A stretch of DNA of 64,000 bases from Histomonas meleagridis (Eukaryota; Parabasalia; Tritrichomonadida; Dientamoebidae): positions 310,001 to 374,000 of the forward strand of contig WSYJ01000144.1 in NCBI GenBank assembly GCA_020186115.1, read 5' to 3'. The position numbers and the translations under genes were made by a program. Positions 9,650-19,924 of this stretch are shown here, one piece after another. The notes under the pieces were generated by a model that saw nothing but the letters and a program-made list of their open reading frames with translations, was not told where the DNA came from and ran no database searches. The stretch's first letter is position 1; the number at the start of each line of letters is the position of its first letter.

Positions 9650-10345
9650 ATGTTGCCTCCAGACCCATTTAACAACTTTCTTAACCAATTAAAAACAAAT
9701 ATTACTAATATAGAAAACAGAGTTAAAGAACTTCAAGCTCTTCGTCAAACGAATTCACCAAGTATTGCATATCTTGAAGCACAAATTCAAAATCAATATA
9801 GTGATGCACTTCAAATGAAAGAAACACTTCAAAGAACCGTTGATACTTCACGTATTGATCCAAGTAAACATAATCTTACACTAGAGCAACTCGATGAACG
9901 AGAAAATGAACTTAAGAATGCACAATCACGCTTAAATGACATCAAAAACTTATTAGAGAACAATCTCCAGCATATTACATCCCCTAAGAGTGCCCCTGAA
10001 AGTAATTATGTTAAAGCCAAACGCGAAGATAACCAAAACTTCATTGATGAAGAACTCAGATATCAAAACCAACAACTGGAACGTCAAGATCAGGACCTTG
10101 ACACCATTAATGAAGGTGTAACACAAATTAAACAAATTGGTAATGAGATAAATAATGCACTTCTTGACGACCAAGAGCGCCTTAATGACATGGATGAACA
10201 AATGGAACGAGCGCAGAATAAACTCGACAGGGCCGTCAAGAAACTTATTGAAATTGCAGATAACCCTGAGTGCTGGTTCAAAGTTGGCTGTGTTGTGCTC
10301 ACGTGCATTGCCGTGGCGCTTTTGATTTATGTGTTCTTAGTGTGA
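9650..10345 (+). CDS. Qc-type SNARE, syntaxin-6-like
   Basis: 231 residues. Residues 1-60 form a helical N-terminal segment beginning DPFNNFLNQLK, similar to the N-terminal domain of syntaxin 6. Residues about 145-205 are a SNARE heptad motif with the central Gln in LLDDQERLND, at the position equivalent to the zero-layer Gln of Qc-SNAREs. It ends with RAQNKLDRAVKKL, close to the syntaxin 6/10 consensus. A single membrane anchor covers about 211-230 at the extreme C-terminus, as expected of a tail-anchored SNARE. It would act in Golgi/endosome fusion, with alpha-SNAP (17825) disassembling the complex. Divergent from the S27a gene, with about 380 bp between starts; two ACCG-type motifs and a TATATAAAG lie within 45 bp upstream. 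Confidence 0.82.
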   Translation: MLPPDPFNNFLNQLKTNITNIENRVKELQALRQTNSPSIAYLEAQIQNQYSDALQMKETLQRTVDTSRIDPSKHNLTLEQLDERENELKNAQSRLNDIKNLLENNLQHITSPKSAPESNYVKAKREDNQNFIDEELRYQNQQLERQDQDLDTINEGVTQIKQIGNEINNALLDDQERLNDMDEQMERAQNKLDRAVKKLIEIADNPECWFKVGCVVLTCIAVALLIYVFLV

Positions 10346-10496
10346 ATTGTCACATTACTAAACGACCTATTTGTATATGTTTTTTTATTAAAATAAGATA
10401 AACGTTCATTTAAATGGAATATGTTAATTTATGTAAATTTGACTTGTAAAACTTAGTTTTATTACTTAAATGCTGGTGGAATTAATGCACAAAATT
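10346..10496. other. Short convergent intergenic gap
   Basis: About 150 bp between the SNARE stop and the end of the minus-strand ankyrin gene. Contains TAAA-type sequences that could serve polyadenylation on either strand; otherwise nothing seen. Confidence 0.4.
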
Positions 10497-12846
10497 TCAC
10501 AAATCTTGTAGTTCCTTAAGTCCTTGGTCGTAATAATTTGAACCATTCCAATTTATACTGTTGGAATGCTGCCCATGTTCCCAATTGATATTTTTAAATA
10601 ATGTATTTGAAGGTTGTGGATTCGCAACCAATTTTCCATTCCTTTCATAAGTGAGATTCTTGTGTTCTATATGTTTTTCATTAGCATTATATATAATTCC
10701 TTTTTGCTTCTTTAACAATTCTACAATTTCTGTGTTTTTATTTTTGATAGCAAAAATTATTGCAGTATTACCTAGAATGTCTTCATCATTAACATTAATT
10801 CCTTTTTGTTCATGGAGAAATTGAACAACATTTAAATGTCCATTTGCAGAAGCACCTATTAAAGAACTAATAAAAAAATGAAAGAAATTCCAAATATCAT
10901 TTTGAAATATAAAAAAAATCATGTGAAAATTGTACTTTAAAAACAGATATTTTTTGCATTTATATCAACTCCTTTTAGTTCAAATATTAATTTAGCAATC
11001 TCTAAATTACCATTAAAGCATGCTTCCATAAAAGCTGTACCAGAAAAAATTAAGAAATTCCAAATATTATGTTGAAATAAAATTTTGTAGTAATTAACAT
11101 AATAAATATTAATAGAACTCCATATAAATTATAATTAATTCCTTTTTGTTCAAGAAGCAATTTAACAATTTCAACGTTTCCTATTGAACATGCAATCATT
11201 AAAGCAGTTTCAAAAAATATAATTAAATTCCATATATCAATTTAAATCGTTGAATAATTAAATTAAATATAATATAATATAAATTCAAAAAACATTTCTT
11301 AAATTAATATCAATTTCCTTGTGATCTAAAAGAAGTTTAACAATTTCTTCATTATTTATATGACAAGCATACATCAAAGGGGTCATAAATTTTTGAAATG
11401 AAATCCAAAAATTATTAATAAAATTGAAATAATTAGAAAAAGCACTAAACAAGTTATATAAATATCAACTGTATTGATATCAATATTGTCTTGTGAAGGA
11501 AGTAATTTGGCGATTTCTACATGGTTTTTTTGAAGTGCAATTGTCAATCCTGTATATCCACTATTATTTTTCCAATCAATATCAAGATCTTTTTGTTCTA
11601 AAAATAATTTGACTATTTCAATATTATTTTCTTCACAAGCATACATAAATGCTGTAAAAAATATTCAAAACAAAATCCAAATACTATATTGGAATTACTT
11701 ACTAATTTAATGAATTTTATTTTAAACAAAAAAATATTTTTTGCATTAATATCGATGTTTTTTTGTTCAAGAAGAATTTTAACAATTTCATAGTTTCCAA
11801 AAAATGATGCTACTATGAGTGCTGTATTAAATCATTTAAATAAGTTCCATATATTTTAGTAAAATATCAAATTAAGACAATATACTATAATTTAAACATT
11901 AAAACATTTTTGGCATTATAATTAATTTCTTTTTGTTCAAGAAGTAATTTAACAATTTTATCATTACCTATTTTACATGCTTTAATTAAAGGTGTAAAAG
12001 TCAAAAAAATTTAAAAAATTTAAATATTAGAAATAATTTTTTTCAATTGAATCAAAATAACATTTTTCATATTAACATCAATATCCTTATATGAAAGAAT
12101 ATGTTCAACAAGTTCAAAATTATTTGCAACAATTGAATATGGAAGTGATTCTTTTGGAATTGTTTTTTTAAAAACATGTTTTAATGATAAAAAAATATAA
12201 ATATAAATATTTAATGATAAAAAAATTACCATTTTCAAACAGCTTGCTCATGATATCAAATTTGATTTCAAGACCATTTTGAAGCAAAAACAAAAAAATT
12301 TCAAAGTTATTTTCATCTATGGAATTGATAGCAAAGGTAGAAATAGTTTTTAATATCTTATTTTCATCATTTTGTGAGTCATCAGGTTGATTATTTTTAA
12401 TTTTTGTTCTATTAATGAAGGTATAAATTCTTCCATGTTTTTTTTCTGTTGTAATATCTATTTTATTATTTTCATAAAGATAACGAAAGATATCATTTCT
12501 ATGATATCTAATAGCTATAATGCATGCGTCTTTAAATGATGCATTATTTTGTTCGCATAAATGAATAATTTCAAAATTTCCACCTACAACTGCATAAGCG
12601 CCAGTATCTATAACATCAGCATTATTTAACAATAAGTATTTGAAACAATTAATTGATCCATAAAAAGCTGCACAATCAATTAGCGATGGTGTTTTATTTA
12701 AAGAATAAAAATCATTATCGAAAAACTTATCTAATTTTTGATTGAAGTCAAAATCATTTGCTGAAATTTCTTGAAGTTTTTCTATGTCATCGCTTTTAAT
12801 TATTTGCTCAATCAGTTGAACTTGTTCCATATTGCCAAAATATATA

Positions 12847-13253
12847 TGAAATCCATTGATTTTTCTATTAATGAACTTGGATCAAGTTTAATTAGTGACG
12901 AAATTCAGCGACCAAACAGTTCGCGAATTATCATTAACAATTGTAAATTCGAAGACAGCGAAAATATGCGAACGAATTACTTCCTGAACACGATTTACTG
13001 CGAAGCGCCGATTGAAGTCATCGACGAAAATGTTCTCTTAAATCGTCTGAGCAACGAAGAAGTTATCCTTTTGATTGTTGTTTGCGTTGCAGTTGTTGCA
13101 GAACTTGCGGAAGTGCTTTTGTATCTGTACCGAAAGAGTAACGAAAACGAAAGCGAAGAAGTGAGCGAATACGAAGAAGAGTGCGACGAATACTCCGACT
13201 TTTACTATGAAACATTCGATATGAATCCGCTGCAGAACACAGAGTACATCTGA
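12847..13253 (+). CDS. Small single-pass membrane protein with acidic tail
   Basis: About 135 residues from the ATG at 12847 (MKSIDFSINELGSS). A longer frame opens upstream only inside the opposing gene. One hydrophobic segment (EEVILLIVVCVAVVAELAEVLLYLY) at about residues 75-98 is followed by a short basic stop and an acidic Glu/Asp/Tyr-rich tail. No family recognised. Codon use is clearly more G+C rich (GCG, GAA, CGA) than in the flanking ankyrin gene, suggesting a separate origin. It lies inside the minus-strand DUF3447 gene, flanked by a 20-bp direct repeat, so it appears to have been inserted there. Confidence 0.5.
12853..12872 (+). repeat. 20-bp direct repeat, left copy
   Basis: Identical to 13471-13490. 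The right copy encodes LIEKSMV of the minus-strand DUF3447 protein; the left copy encodes the SIDFSIN start of the small membrane protein. The pair brackets a segment of about 600 bp. Confidence 0.7.
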
Positions 13254-13308
13254 GTGCGAATGCGAATTATTTGTAAATAAAATGTTTCGTAACTTTCAAT
13301 TGTGAATT

Positions 13309-13358
13309 AGTGAAATGTTTTGAATTAATAAATAAATTTAAATTACGTAATCAGCGCA
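13309..13358 (+). repeat. 50-bp direct repeat, copy 1
   Basis: Begins AGTGAAATGTTTTG and ends CAGCGCA. A copy with no difference that I can see lies at 13413-13462, offset by 104 bp. Both lie downstream of the small membrane-protein gene, which suggests a local tandem duplication of its 3' flank. Confidence 0.75.
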
Positions 13359-13412
13359 GCAGCGAAACAACTTAAGAAGTGTGCGACGCGATGCACCGAT
13401 AACGTGCAAATA

Positions 13413-13462
13413 AGTGAAATGTTTTGAATTAATAAATAAATTTAAATTACGTAATCAGCGCA
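13413..13462 (+). repeat. 50-bp direct repeat, copy 2
   Basis: Second copy of the repeat at 13309-13358, immediately before the right-hand 20-bp repeat. Confidence 0.75.
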
Positions 13463-13470
13463 TTGTTGAA

Positions 13471-13490
13471 CCATTGATTTTTCTATTAAT
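13471..13490 (+). repeat. 20-bp direct repeat, right copy
   Basis: Identical to 12853-12872. It could be a duplicated insertion target, or the remnant of a second copy of the small membrane-protein gene. Confidence 0.7.
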
Positions 13491-13959
13491 TCCATTGGCT
13501 TGTTTTGTCTCTGAAGCATTTTTATTTGATTGAAATCTTTGGGCGATGAATGACGCATTAGATTGCCAATTTTTGTGAAGGCAGCATCTGAATGATACCT
13601 TTATCAGTGAATTTTTTTTCAACCATTTGAAGAATAATATCTTTTGCACCCTCACCAAGTTTCTGAATGAGATAACTTCCAAATATTGGAAAAATTTGTA
13701 CATCTTTTTGGAGAAGCATTTTTTCGCTGGTTTCAATCTCTTTTAAAAACTGAAAATAAATGTTTATATCTTTTTTATTCAAATTGAAAGATGAATAAAT
13801 ATATTTAACAAGAGTTATGTTAAATGAAAAAGGGTAATTAACATCAAATAACTTTAGAACTGATTTAACTGCAAAATAGATGTTTTCCTGATTGAGATTG
13901 AAAATGGCTTGATCAAAATTTTGAATGTAATTTATTTGTGGCTGAAAATTAGATTCCAT

Positions 13960-14272
13960 CTAAATTTAGATAGTAGTGCTTTTTGAAAACCGTCCCTATA
14001 AAGTACAGAATTTTTTGGCCCCCAGAACATTATATAAAGTAGTTAAAAAAAAAGTAAACATATTCAAATTTGAATGTAAGTTACATGTGTGTAGTTTTTT
14101 ACGATAGAACTTTTTGAAGTAGTTAAGAATTTATGTACAAAAAAAAAAAATATAAAACAGAAATTACTCGAAAAAAATATAAATATAATTTTATACGTAA
14201 AAATAAAAATAACCATTACACATTATGTTAAAAATTTCATCAACAAATATCTTTTTAAAAAGATTATTTAGA
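13960..14272. other. Intergenic
   Basis: Holds AACCGTC at 13988-13994, 29-35 bp upstream of the minus-strand DUF3447 start, as expected of the promoter motif seen elsewhere. The rest is A-rich with no other feature that I can support. Confidence 0.4.
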
Positions 14273-14887
14273 TCAGCATCCACACCCACCCTGTGCTGGT
14301 GGTTCATGGGTTCTTATTTCAACTGTCTTTGGGGTTTCAGTTTCGTTTTCATGTGTTTGCTTATCTTTTGTTTCTTTAGGGCTTTGGAGCGGCTGTTGTG
14401 CAACATATTCAAACAATTCTGTTATGTTTATAGGGGTTCTTGCGCTAGTTTCGAAGTAAGCAGCTTTATGAGATTCGGCAAGCTTCTTGCCTTCTTCAGT
14501 GGAAACACATCTTTCTTCCTCAAGATCAACTTTGTTAGCAACAAAAATAAGAGTAGGATTTGCAAGGTCAGTTACCATATTGTACCATTTTTCAAGTTCT
14601 TCGAATGAAGTTCGAGAAGTGATATCGAAAACAAAGATAGCAACAGTAGATGTGCGAATATATGATGGAATCAAGGAATGAAACTTTTCTTGACCTGCTG
14701 TATCCCATATTTGAAGACGAACAAATTGTCCATCTTTCTGTATTGTTTTTGAGAAAAAGTCAATTCCAACTGTTGGTTGGTGCTCACTACTCGTAGATCC
14801 GTATATAAATTGGGTTATTATTGATGTCTTACCAACTGATGAATTCCCAATGAGGACGATTTTGTGGCAAATTTGGTTGGATGCCAT
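14273..14887 (-). CDS. Rab6-like small GTPase
   Basis: 204 residues from the ATG at 14887. All GTPase motifs are present: P-loop GNSSVGKT at 14-21, switch I Thr in QPTVGIDF at 39, WDTAGQEKF at 61-69, NKVD at 118-121 and ETSA at 146-149. The C-terminus is CGC, a dual geranylgeranylation motif. Switch regions (GIDFFSKT, RLQIWDTAGQEKFHSLIPSYIR) are closest to Rab6, which acts in Golgi and endosome-to-Golgi traffic. The hypervariable tail is Glu/Thr rich. The prenyltransferase beta subunit that would modify such Rabs is encoded at 39.0-40.0 kb. Intact, with no frameshift. Confidence 0.92.
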   Translation of the reverse strand: MASNQICHKIVLIGNSSVGKTSIITQFIYGSTSSEHQPTVGIDFFSKTIQKDGQFVRLQIWDTAGQEKFHSLIPSYIRTSTVAIFVFDITSRTSFEELEKWYNMVTDLANPTLIFVANKVDLEEERCVSTEEGKKLAESHKAAYFETSARTPINITELFEYVAQQPLQSPKETKDKQTHENETETPKTVEIRTHEPPAQGGCGC

Positions 14888-15200
14888 TTTATTCTAAACA
14901 AAGTTCCTCAAAATAAAAACAGTCCATAATAAATTTCATGAAAGGAAAAAAATCGTCAAAAGATGATTATAAGTAAAGAGAAGCCTTCAATATTAAACTG
15001 TTCATTTAAATGATAAGTTAAAAGTTAAAAAATATTAATCTATCAATAAATAAAATTGAAACATTTTAATTGGGAAAGATAACACCCAACATGTGCATGC
15101 AATGCTCTTGATATTCCGTGGGTCTATTTAAAATAATTAGCAAGAAACAAGGAAAATTAAAACTTTGATTTGGCGCTTTTTTTTACCGTTTACTTTTTTT

Positions 15201-15208
15201 TAACGGTC
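15201..15208 (+). promoter_or_regulatory. TAACGGTC promoter motif
   Basis: Lies 9-16 bases upstream of the ATG at 15217. An ACCGTTTA in the opposite sense lies about 15 bases further up. Same motif family as at 17809, 24735 and 39013. Confidence 0.5.
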
Positions 15209-15216
15209 AAAATCAA

Positions 15217-17430
15217 ATGAGGAAGGTTTCAAAAAATGAAGATTTAACCGATAGCGATGATATTTTTAGTTCTAAAGAATATGGGAAATCTGGAAAGCGA
15301 CGAGAAAAAGCAAAAAGCACAATTTTAGCAAATGATATTTTGAATATTTTCATCGAATTAACAAATCCTCAAGACATCATTCAAATAAATGAACTCAAAT
15401 CTCTTAAAGCAAGTTCAGACCCAAAATTAATTTTAAGCAAAATCGAAGACATTTTAGAACAATATAATTCATCAATTAATAGATTGTGTAACCAACTTAA
15501 AGGCCATACTCAATTCCTTACTAGGCTTGTTGAAACACCTGATCTCCAATCAATGTTTCTCATTTCACAACAAAATGGATCTCTTTTCCTTCCTGAAACT
15601 GCATCCAAACTTGCACTTGAACAAGCATCTCGTACTTCTCAGCTTATTTCGTCTATTAGTGATTTCACTGATACTGACACAATCATTCCTGACATTACAG
15701 ATCAACTTTTAAGTGACATTTACACCAATAACCACATCTCTCGTGTTAAAAATTTTCTTTTCAATACCCATGTTAGCTCATCAGAGTTATCTGCACTATT
15801 ATGGCAAGAAATTTTGATCAATGATATTCTCAGTCGAATCATTACTAAGTCAAAAATCGGTACTTTTCGAACCTTTGCATCTGATTCCGAAACAATTAAT
15901 AATTCAAATTCTTCAAATCGCCAAAATAATTTCGATATCAATTCAATTCGTCAACAAATAAAAGAAGAACTCGAGCAAAAAAATGCTTCCAAACTTCAGC
16001 ATATGGAATCACAACTCCGCTTGCAAATTCTTAACGAGCTCAACAGTGATGCAGCAACGGCCGAATCGAGTATTCGCAATCGAATTAAAAGCGAACTTAA
16101 ACCTCAAATCGAAGCAAAACTCAAACAGCAATTCGATAATGAAAAATCGGCACTTGAGAGAAGTCTTCGTGTTCGCATACGGAATGAGCTCGAAGCGACT
16201 CTTCGTCCGCAGATTGAGCGCGAATTACGTCGTCAAATCCACAAAGAAATTGCGTCTGATCGAAGTGAATATGAATCATCACTTCGCAAACAAATCAAAA
16301 ATGAGTTGAAGCCAAAGATCGAAGCAAAATTACGTCCGCAGATTGAGCGCGAGTGCCGCAGCCGCATTCTCGAGCGCATGCAACCGCGAATTCCAAATCT
16401 GAATGACACTGAACTCGAAACAGCGCTTCGTCGTCAGCTCCGACGCGAATTGACTCCGCAAATTGAGTCCGAACTTCGTCCAAAGATAAAATCTGAAGTC
16501 AAAGAAAAGATGTGCAACAAACACGAGCCGAAACTTCGCGAAACAATTCGAAATGAGTTACGGCCGCAAATAAAGCGCGAGCTCAAACAACGACTGATGT
16601 TCGAAGTTCGCTCTGAACTTACTCCAATTATAGAACGGGAATTACGTCCGAAGATTACAAACGAATTGCTGCCGAACATTAAACGCGACGTCAAAGCAAA
16701 ACTTGAAAACAAAATACGTGATGAACTTACGCCATTACTTACAAATGAAATACGAGCGGACCTTAAAAAAGAACTTATTCCAAAGATAACGAAACAAGTT
16801 AAAGCGCAAAACGAAATTTTATTACGCGAAGAAATTTCAAATGAACTTCGGCCACAAATTGCAAATGAAATTCGAGAAGAAGTAACAAGTAAAACGAAAG
16901 ACGAACTTCGAAAGAACATCGAAAAGGAAATAACGCCAAAGATTACGCAGAAGAATCGCGAAATCGTCGAAAATGAACTTAAGCCAATTCTCACACGAAA
17001 GATAACAGAGAAACTTCAGAAGTCATATGAAGATAAGCCGCGAATTGATCGAGAGACATTCGAATTAATACGCAAAGCTGTTGGTATTGATAATGTTGAA
17101 TACACGCGCGATAATGTAATTACATTATGTCGACAACTTGCAAACGATGTAATTAATATCAGGAAAAAGATAAATTGCGGTAATACTTCGATTGTGAAAG
17201 TGTTCGATGGTTTGATAAAGCAAATTAAACGACTGAGTAAATTACTCGCGAAGACAAAAGCGCTGCTGATGTCGCAGGAAAAGAAAATCGCAGAAACGCA
17301 AAAGAGACTGAACGAGCTCTTGAAATGGTGTAAGAGTTTGCATAAGTCATTCGAAGAAGATAAATGGAAATATGACGAAATTATTCACTTGCAGAACTCA
17401 ATCGAAGAACTTATTAACGAAAACTTATAA
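15217..17430 (+). CDS. Coiled-coil protein with ELRPQIERELR-type repeats
   Basis: 737 residues in one frame. The N-terminal about 230 residues are helical and non-repetitive. Residues about 250-620 consist of degenerate units of the type NELRPQI-ERELR, spaced at about 8-11 residues and alternating acidic and basic charges, predicting one long straight helix or coiled coil. The C-terminal 110 residues return to ordinary coiled coil. No catalytic domain, signal or membrane segment. No family recognised; such proteins are candidates for the trichomonad cytoskeleton (costa, pelta-axostyle), which is inference only. The repeat region is more G+C rich than the rest of the window. A TAACGGTC motif immediately precedes the start. 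Confidence 0.8.
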   Translation: MRKVSKNEDLTDSDDIFSSKEYGKSGKRREKAKSTILANDILNIFIELTNPQDIIQINELKSLKASSDPKLILSKIEDILEQYNSSINRLCNQLKGHTQFLTRLVETPDLQSMFLISQQNGSLFLPETASKLALEQASRTSQLISSISDFTDTDTIIPDITDQLLSDIYTNNHISRVKNFLFNTHVSSSELSALLWQEILINDILSRIITKSKIGTFRTFASDSETINNSNSSNRQNNFDINSIRQQIKEELEQKNASKLQHMESQLRLQILNELNSDAATAESSIRNRIKSELKPQIEAKLKQQFDNEKSALERSLRVRIRNELEATLRPQIERELRRQIHKEIASDRSEYESSLRKQIKNELKPKIEAKLRPQIERECRSRILERMQPRIPNLNDTELETALRRQLRRELTPQIESELRPKIKSEVKEKMCNKHEPKLRETIRNELRPQIKRELKQRLMFEVRSELTPIIERELRPKITNELLPNIKRDVKAKLENKIRDELTPLLTNEIRADLKKELIPKITKQVKAQNEILLREEISNELRPQIANEIREEVTSKTKDELRKNIEKEITPKITQKNREIVENELKPILTRKITEKLQKSYEDKPRIDRETFELIRKAVGIDNVEYTRDNVITLCRQLANDVINIRKKINCGNTSIVKVFDGLIKQIKRLSKLLAKTKALLMSQEKKIAETQKRLNELLKWCKSLHKSFEEDKWKYDEIIHLQNSIEELINENL

Positions 17431-17824
17431 ATAAAATATTGGATTTGTTGTGTATTAAATGTAAATTTATTATTTGTTGGAACTTTAATTGGATTCATTT
17501 GTTTATTGGAATTTTATGTATGATTCAATAATAAATAAGTTATGTGGATATAAACAATGATACAGTATCTTCATATTTTGGGTTTTCATGGTGTTACATA
17601 AGTCTCTTTAAATATGTGCTTCAAGATTAAAACAGACTTATGATAATTAAAAATAGATTGATTGAAATAATAAATCAGAAATATGTGAAAATTTTCGATG
17701 CAAACCAATTAGAGCAAAAATTAAACGAACGATGAATTGAAGCTTTTGTTCAAATATCAGCAAATTGAGAGCACTTTTCAAAGAACGATAATATGCTATT
17801 CAATATCCTAACGGTTATTAAAAA
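17431..17824 (+). other. Intergenic with promoter of alpha-SNAP
   Basis: About 390 bp between two plus-strand genes. The only signal seen is the TAACGGTT at 17809-17816 before the alpha-SNAP start. Confidence 0.4.
17809..17816 (+). promoter_or_regulatory. TAACGGTT promoter motif
   Basis: Ends nine bases before the ATG of the alpha-SNAP gene, the same arrangement as before the coiled-coil gene at 15217. Confidence 0.5.
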
Positions 17825-18685
17825 ATGACTTCTCGCGGTGAAGAACTTTTTAAAGCAGCTAAGCACCTCCAAGAAAAAAAATCTCTATTTGGAAAAACCA
17901 AAAACCTTCAAGAAGCATCAGATAGATATACTCAATCAGCAAATGCTTTCAAAAATGAACGAAATTTCAAACGTGCAGGTGAAGCGCACTTAATTTCAGC
18001 CAAAGTTCATCAAGAACTAAAAGAGTTTTCAGCATCAGCGTCATCTGCCATGGAAGCAGCTAAATGTTTTACCAAAAGTCCAGATACATATGATCAAGCA
18101 GTTGAAGCATATAAATTAGCAATTTCTGTTTACCAAGAGAAAAAGAACGACACCATGGTTGCTGACATTAAATCCGAGATGGCTAGTCTTCTTTTCAAGC
18201 AACAAAAAGTTGACGAAGCTATTAATCTTTGGAACGAAGCCATCAATATCTACAAGGAAACATACAATGAACCTAAAGCAGCTCGTCATCTTGAAGAAAT
18301 TGCTGATATTATATCTGATACTGGTCGATATTCCGAAGCCGCTGATCTTTACATCGAAGCCTCAAAGCTTCGTTTCAAAGAAGCCCTCACACAAACAAGT
18401 GCCGGCCCGCTGTTTGCTAAAGCCATTCTTTGCATTCTCGATACAGGTGATACAATTGGCGCGCGCGTGAAACTCGAGGATTACCTTCAGGAAAACCCTG
18501 CGTTTCGAATGCACCATATGTACAAATTTGTTGACGAGCTCATAGACAAAATTGAGGGGCAAAATATCGAAGAATTCGACGACTTCATCGAGAAATATAA
18601 GCAATGCACAATCGTGGACAATTGGACAAACAACAGGATTCTGGATATGAGGCGTTATGCTGACTCTGAAGAAGGAATTCTCTAA
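17825..18685 (+). CDS. Alpha-SNAP
   Basis: 286 residues, close to the 290-295 usual for the family. The opening (hydrophilic helix then LFGKTKNLQEASDRYTQSANAFK) matches the alpha-SNAP N-terminus. TPR-like helical pairs continue through AGEAHLISAKVHQEL, DQAVEAYKLAISVYQEK, ARHLEEIADIISDTGRYSEAADLYIEAS and GDTIGARVKLEDYLQENPAF. The C-terminal segment with EEFDDFIEKYKQ and a final acidic-Leu end resembles the part that stimulates NSF. It would bridge NSF to SNARE complexes in the cytosol, including the Qc-SNARE encoded at 9650. Intact. Confidence 0.9.
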   Translation: MTSRGEELFKAAKHLQEKKSLFGKTKNLQEASDRYTQSANAFKNERNFKRAGEAHLISAKVHQELKEFSASASSAMEAAKCFTKSPDTYDQAVEAYKLAISVYQEKKNDTMVADIKSEMASLLFKQQKVDEAINLWNEAINIYKETYNEPKAARHLEEIADIISDTGRYSEAADLYIEASKLRFKEALTQTSAGPLFAKAILCILDTGDTIGARVKLEDYLQENPAFRMHHMYKFVDELIDKIEGQNIEEFDDFIEKYKQCTIVDNWTNNRILDMRRYADSEEGIL

Positions 18686-19040
18686 ATCAAGAAATCCCAA
18701 TAAACATGAAATTAAATTTAAATGTTCAGTAAAGTCGAACTCGAAAAATGTTCTTAACTCAAATTTGTTTCATGTGATATTTAATTAAGTTAATGTTTTT
18801 CAATTATAAAAAAAAAATATTCTAATTGTAGGATGTAAATCATTCAAAACAAAACCTCAAATTATTAATAAATGATTTCATGCACTGAAGAATTGGTGTG
18901 TTCTCAATAAACTCCATTGGAAATGAATGGCATAATGACACTATATTTGAAACCGAGACAGAACCATCAAGCTTGAAAAGCTAGATATGGTATTGATAAA
19001 ATATGTTTTAGTCTTAAATTTATAACTAAATTTTTATTAA
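18686..19040. other. Intergenic
   Basis: Sequence following the alpha-SNAP stop. No frame, RNA or promoter motif recognised. Confidence 0.35.
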
Positions 19041-19480
19041 AAGCTTATGCATGGATCTGATCTTCCTTCAAGCAATTTAACAATATCTTCATGAGAACAT
19101 TTGGATGCAAGTGAAAGCGGTGTATCAAAAATTATAAATAAATACCAAATACAATTTTAAAAAGCTATATTATCAAAATAAATTTTAAATTTAATGGATG
19201 CATATTTTTGGTATTTGTTTTAATACCCTCTTGTTCAGGGGGTAACTTAACAATTTGAGTATGGCCACCTTGAGCAGGAAGCAAGAGCTGTATTAAATAA
19301 TTTAAATAATTTCCAAATTTCATATTGAAATCCAAAATTTATAAAATACATTTGATATTAAACAAATAAATATCTTTACCATTAATATCAATTCCGTTGT
19401 GTGCAAGAAGTAATTTATATATAGCTGTATACAGCCTTTCTGAACTACTAAAGTGAGCGATGTATGGTTTGATTAGATTT
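19041..19480 (-). pseudogene. Decayed ankyrin-repeat remnant
   Basis: Three ankyrin units are recognisable on the minus strand, with Thr-position codons at 19463, 19291 and 19123 (spacing 172 and 168). The last reads TPLSLASKCSHEDIVKLLEG and runs to the end of similarity. The first two contain frameshifts inside the unit core, unlike the three better preserved arrays, so this copy looks truly dead. Spacers of about 70 nt are still present between units. Confidence 0.6.
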
Positions 19481-19924
19481 TATTTTTGATTATGAAACCT
19501 TAAATTATTACAAGAAATATCATATATAACAAAAAAATATTATTACAATTTACAATTGACCTTTTGATGAATTTACTCAAAATTTTTTTGAATGAAATAA
19601 ACGTTGGTTTTTAGCGTTGTTTTATTCCAAAACAAATCAAACATACCCAAAGACTTGTATACTTTAAGTTGAGTTTATGAAAAATTTCCACGATTGGATG
19701 AAAATCTTTTTATTGATCTGTAATTTTTAAGTGGTGAAAATGGATCAATTTTTTCTCATGTATCTTTAGAACAAAAATTTAACTTCAATGATTCTTTTTT
19801 TTCTTTTACATGAAGGAAGCGATAACTTAAACAAATACAGAGATAATAAAAATACAATAAACAAAAATTTGATTATATAACGCACGAATACTATTTAATA
19901 ACGCCAAAGTTATTTTTTACTTTG
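19481..19924. other. Intergenic
   Basis: A+T-rich, no recognisable feature. Confidence 0.35.

Larger units (their letters stand above)
10497..13959 (-). pseudogene. DUF3447/ankyrin gene with inter-repeat spacers, interrupted by another gene
   Basis: The N-terminal piece is at 13959-13558 (MESNFQPQIN, helical), continuing in another frame to about 13470. A second piece with the DUF3447 signature (IEKLQEIS, SLIDCAAFYGSINCFKYLLLN, GGNFEIIHLCEQNNASFKDA) runs 12830-12168. Ankyrin units follow, with Thr-position codons at 12150, 11995, 11825, 11655, 11553, 11383, 11208, 11038, 10868 and 10766. The unit pairs 11655/11553 and 10868/10766 are joined without a spacer and are exactly 102 bp apart; five others are exactly 170 bp apart. 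The final coding part ends at 10497 with a short non-ankyrin tail. A membrane-protein gene (12847-13253, opposite strand) sits between the N-terminal pieces. Either a spliced gene broken by insertion, or a decayed member of the family. Confidence 0.6.
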
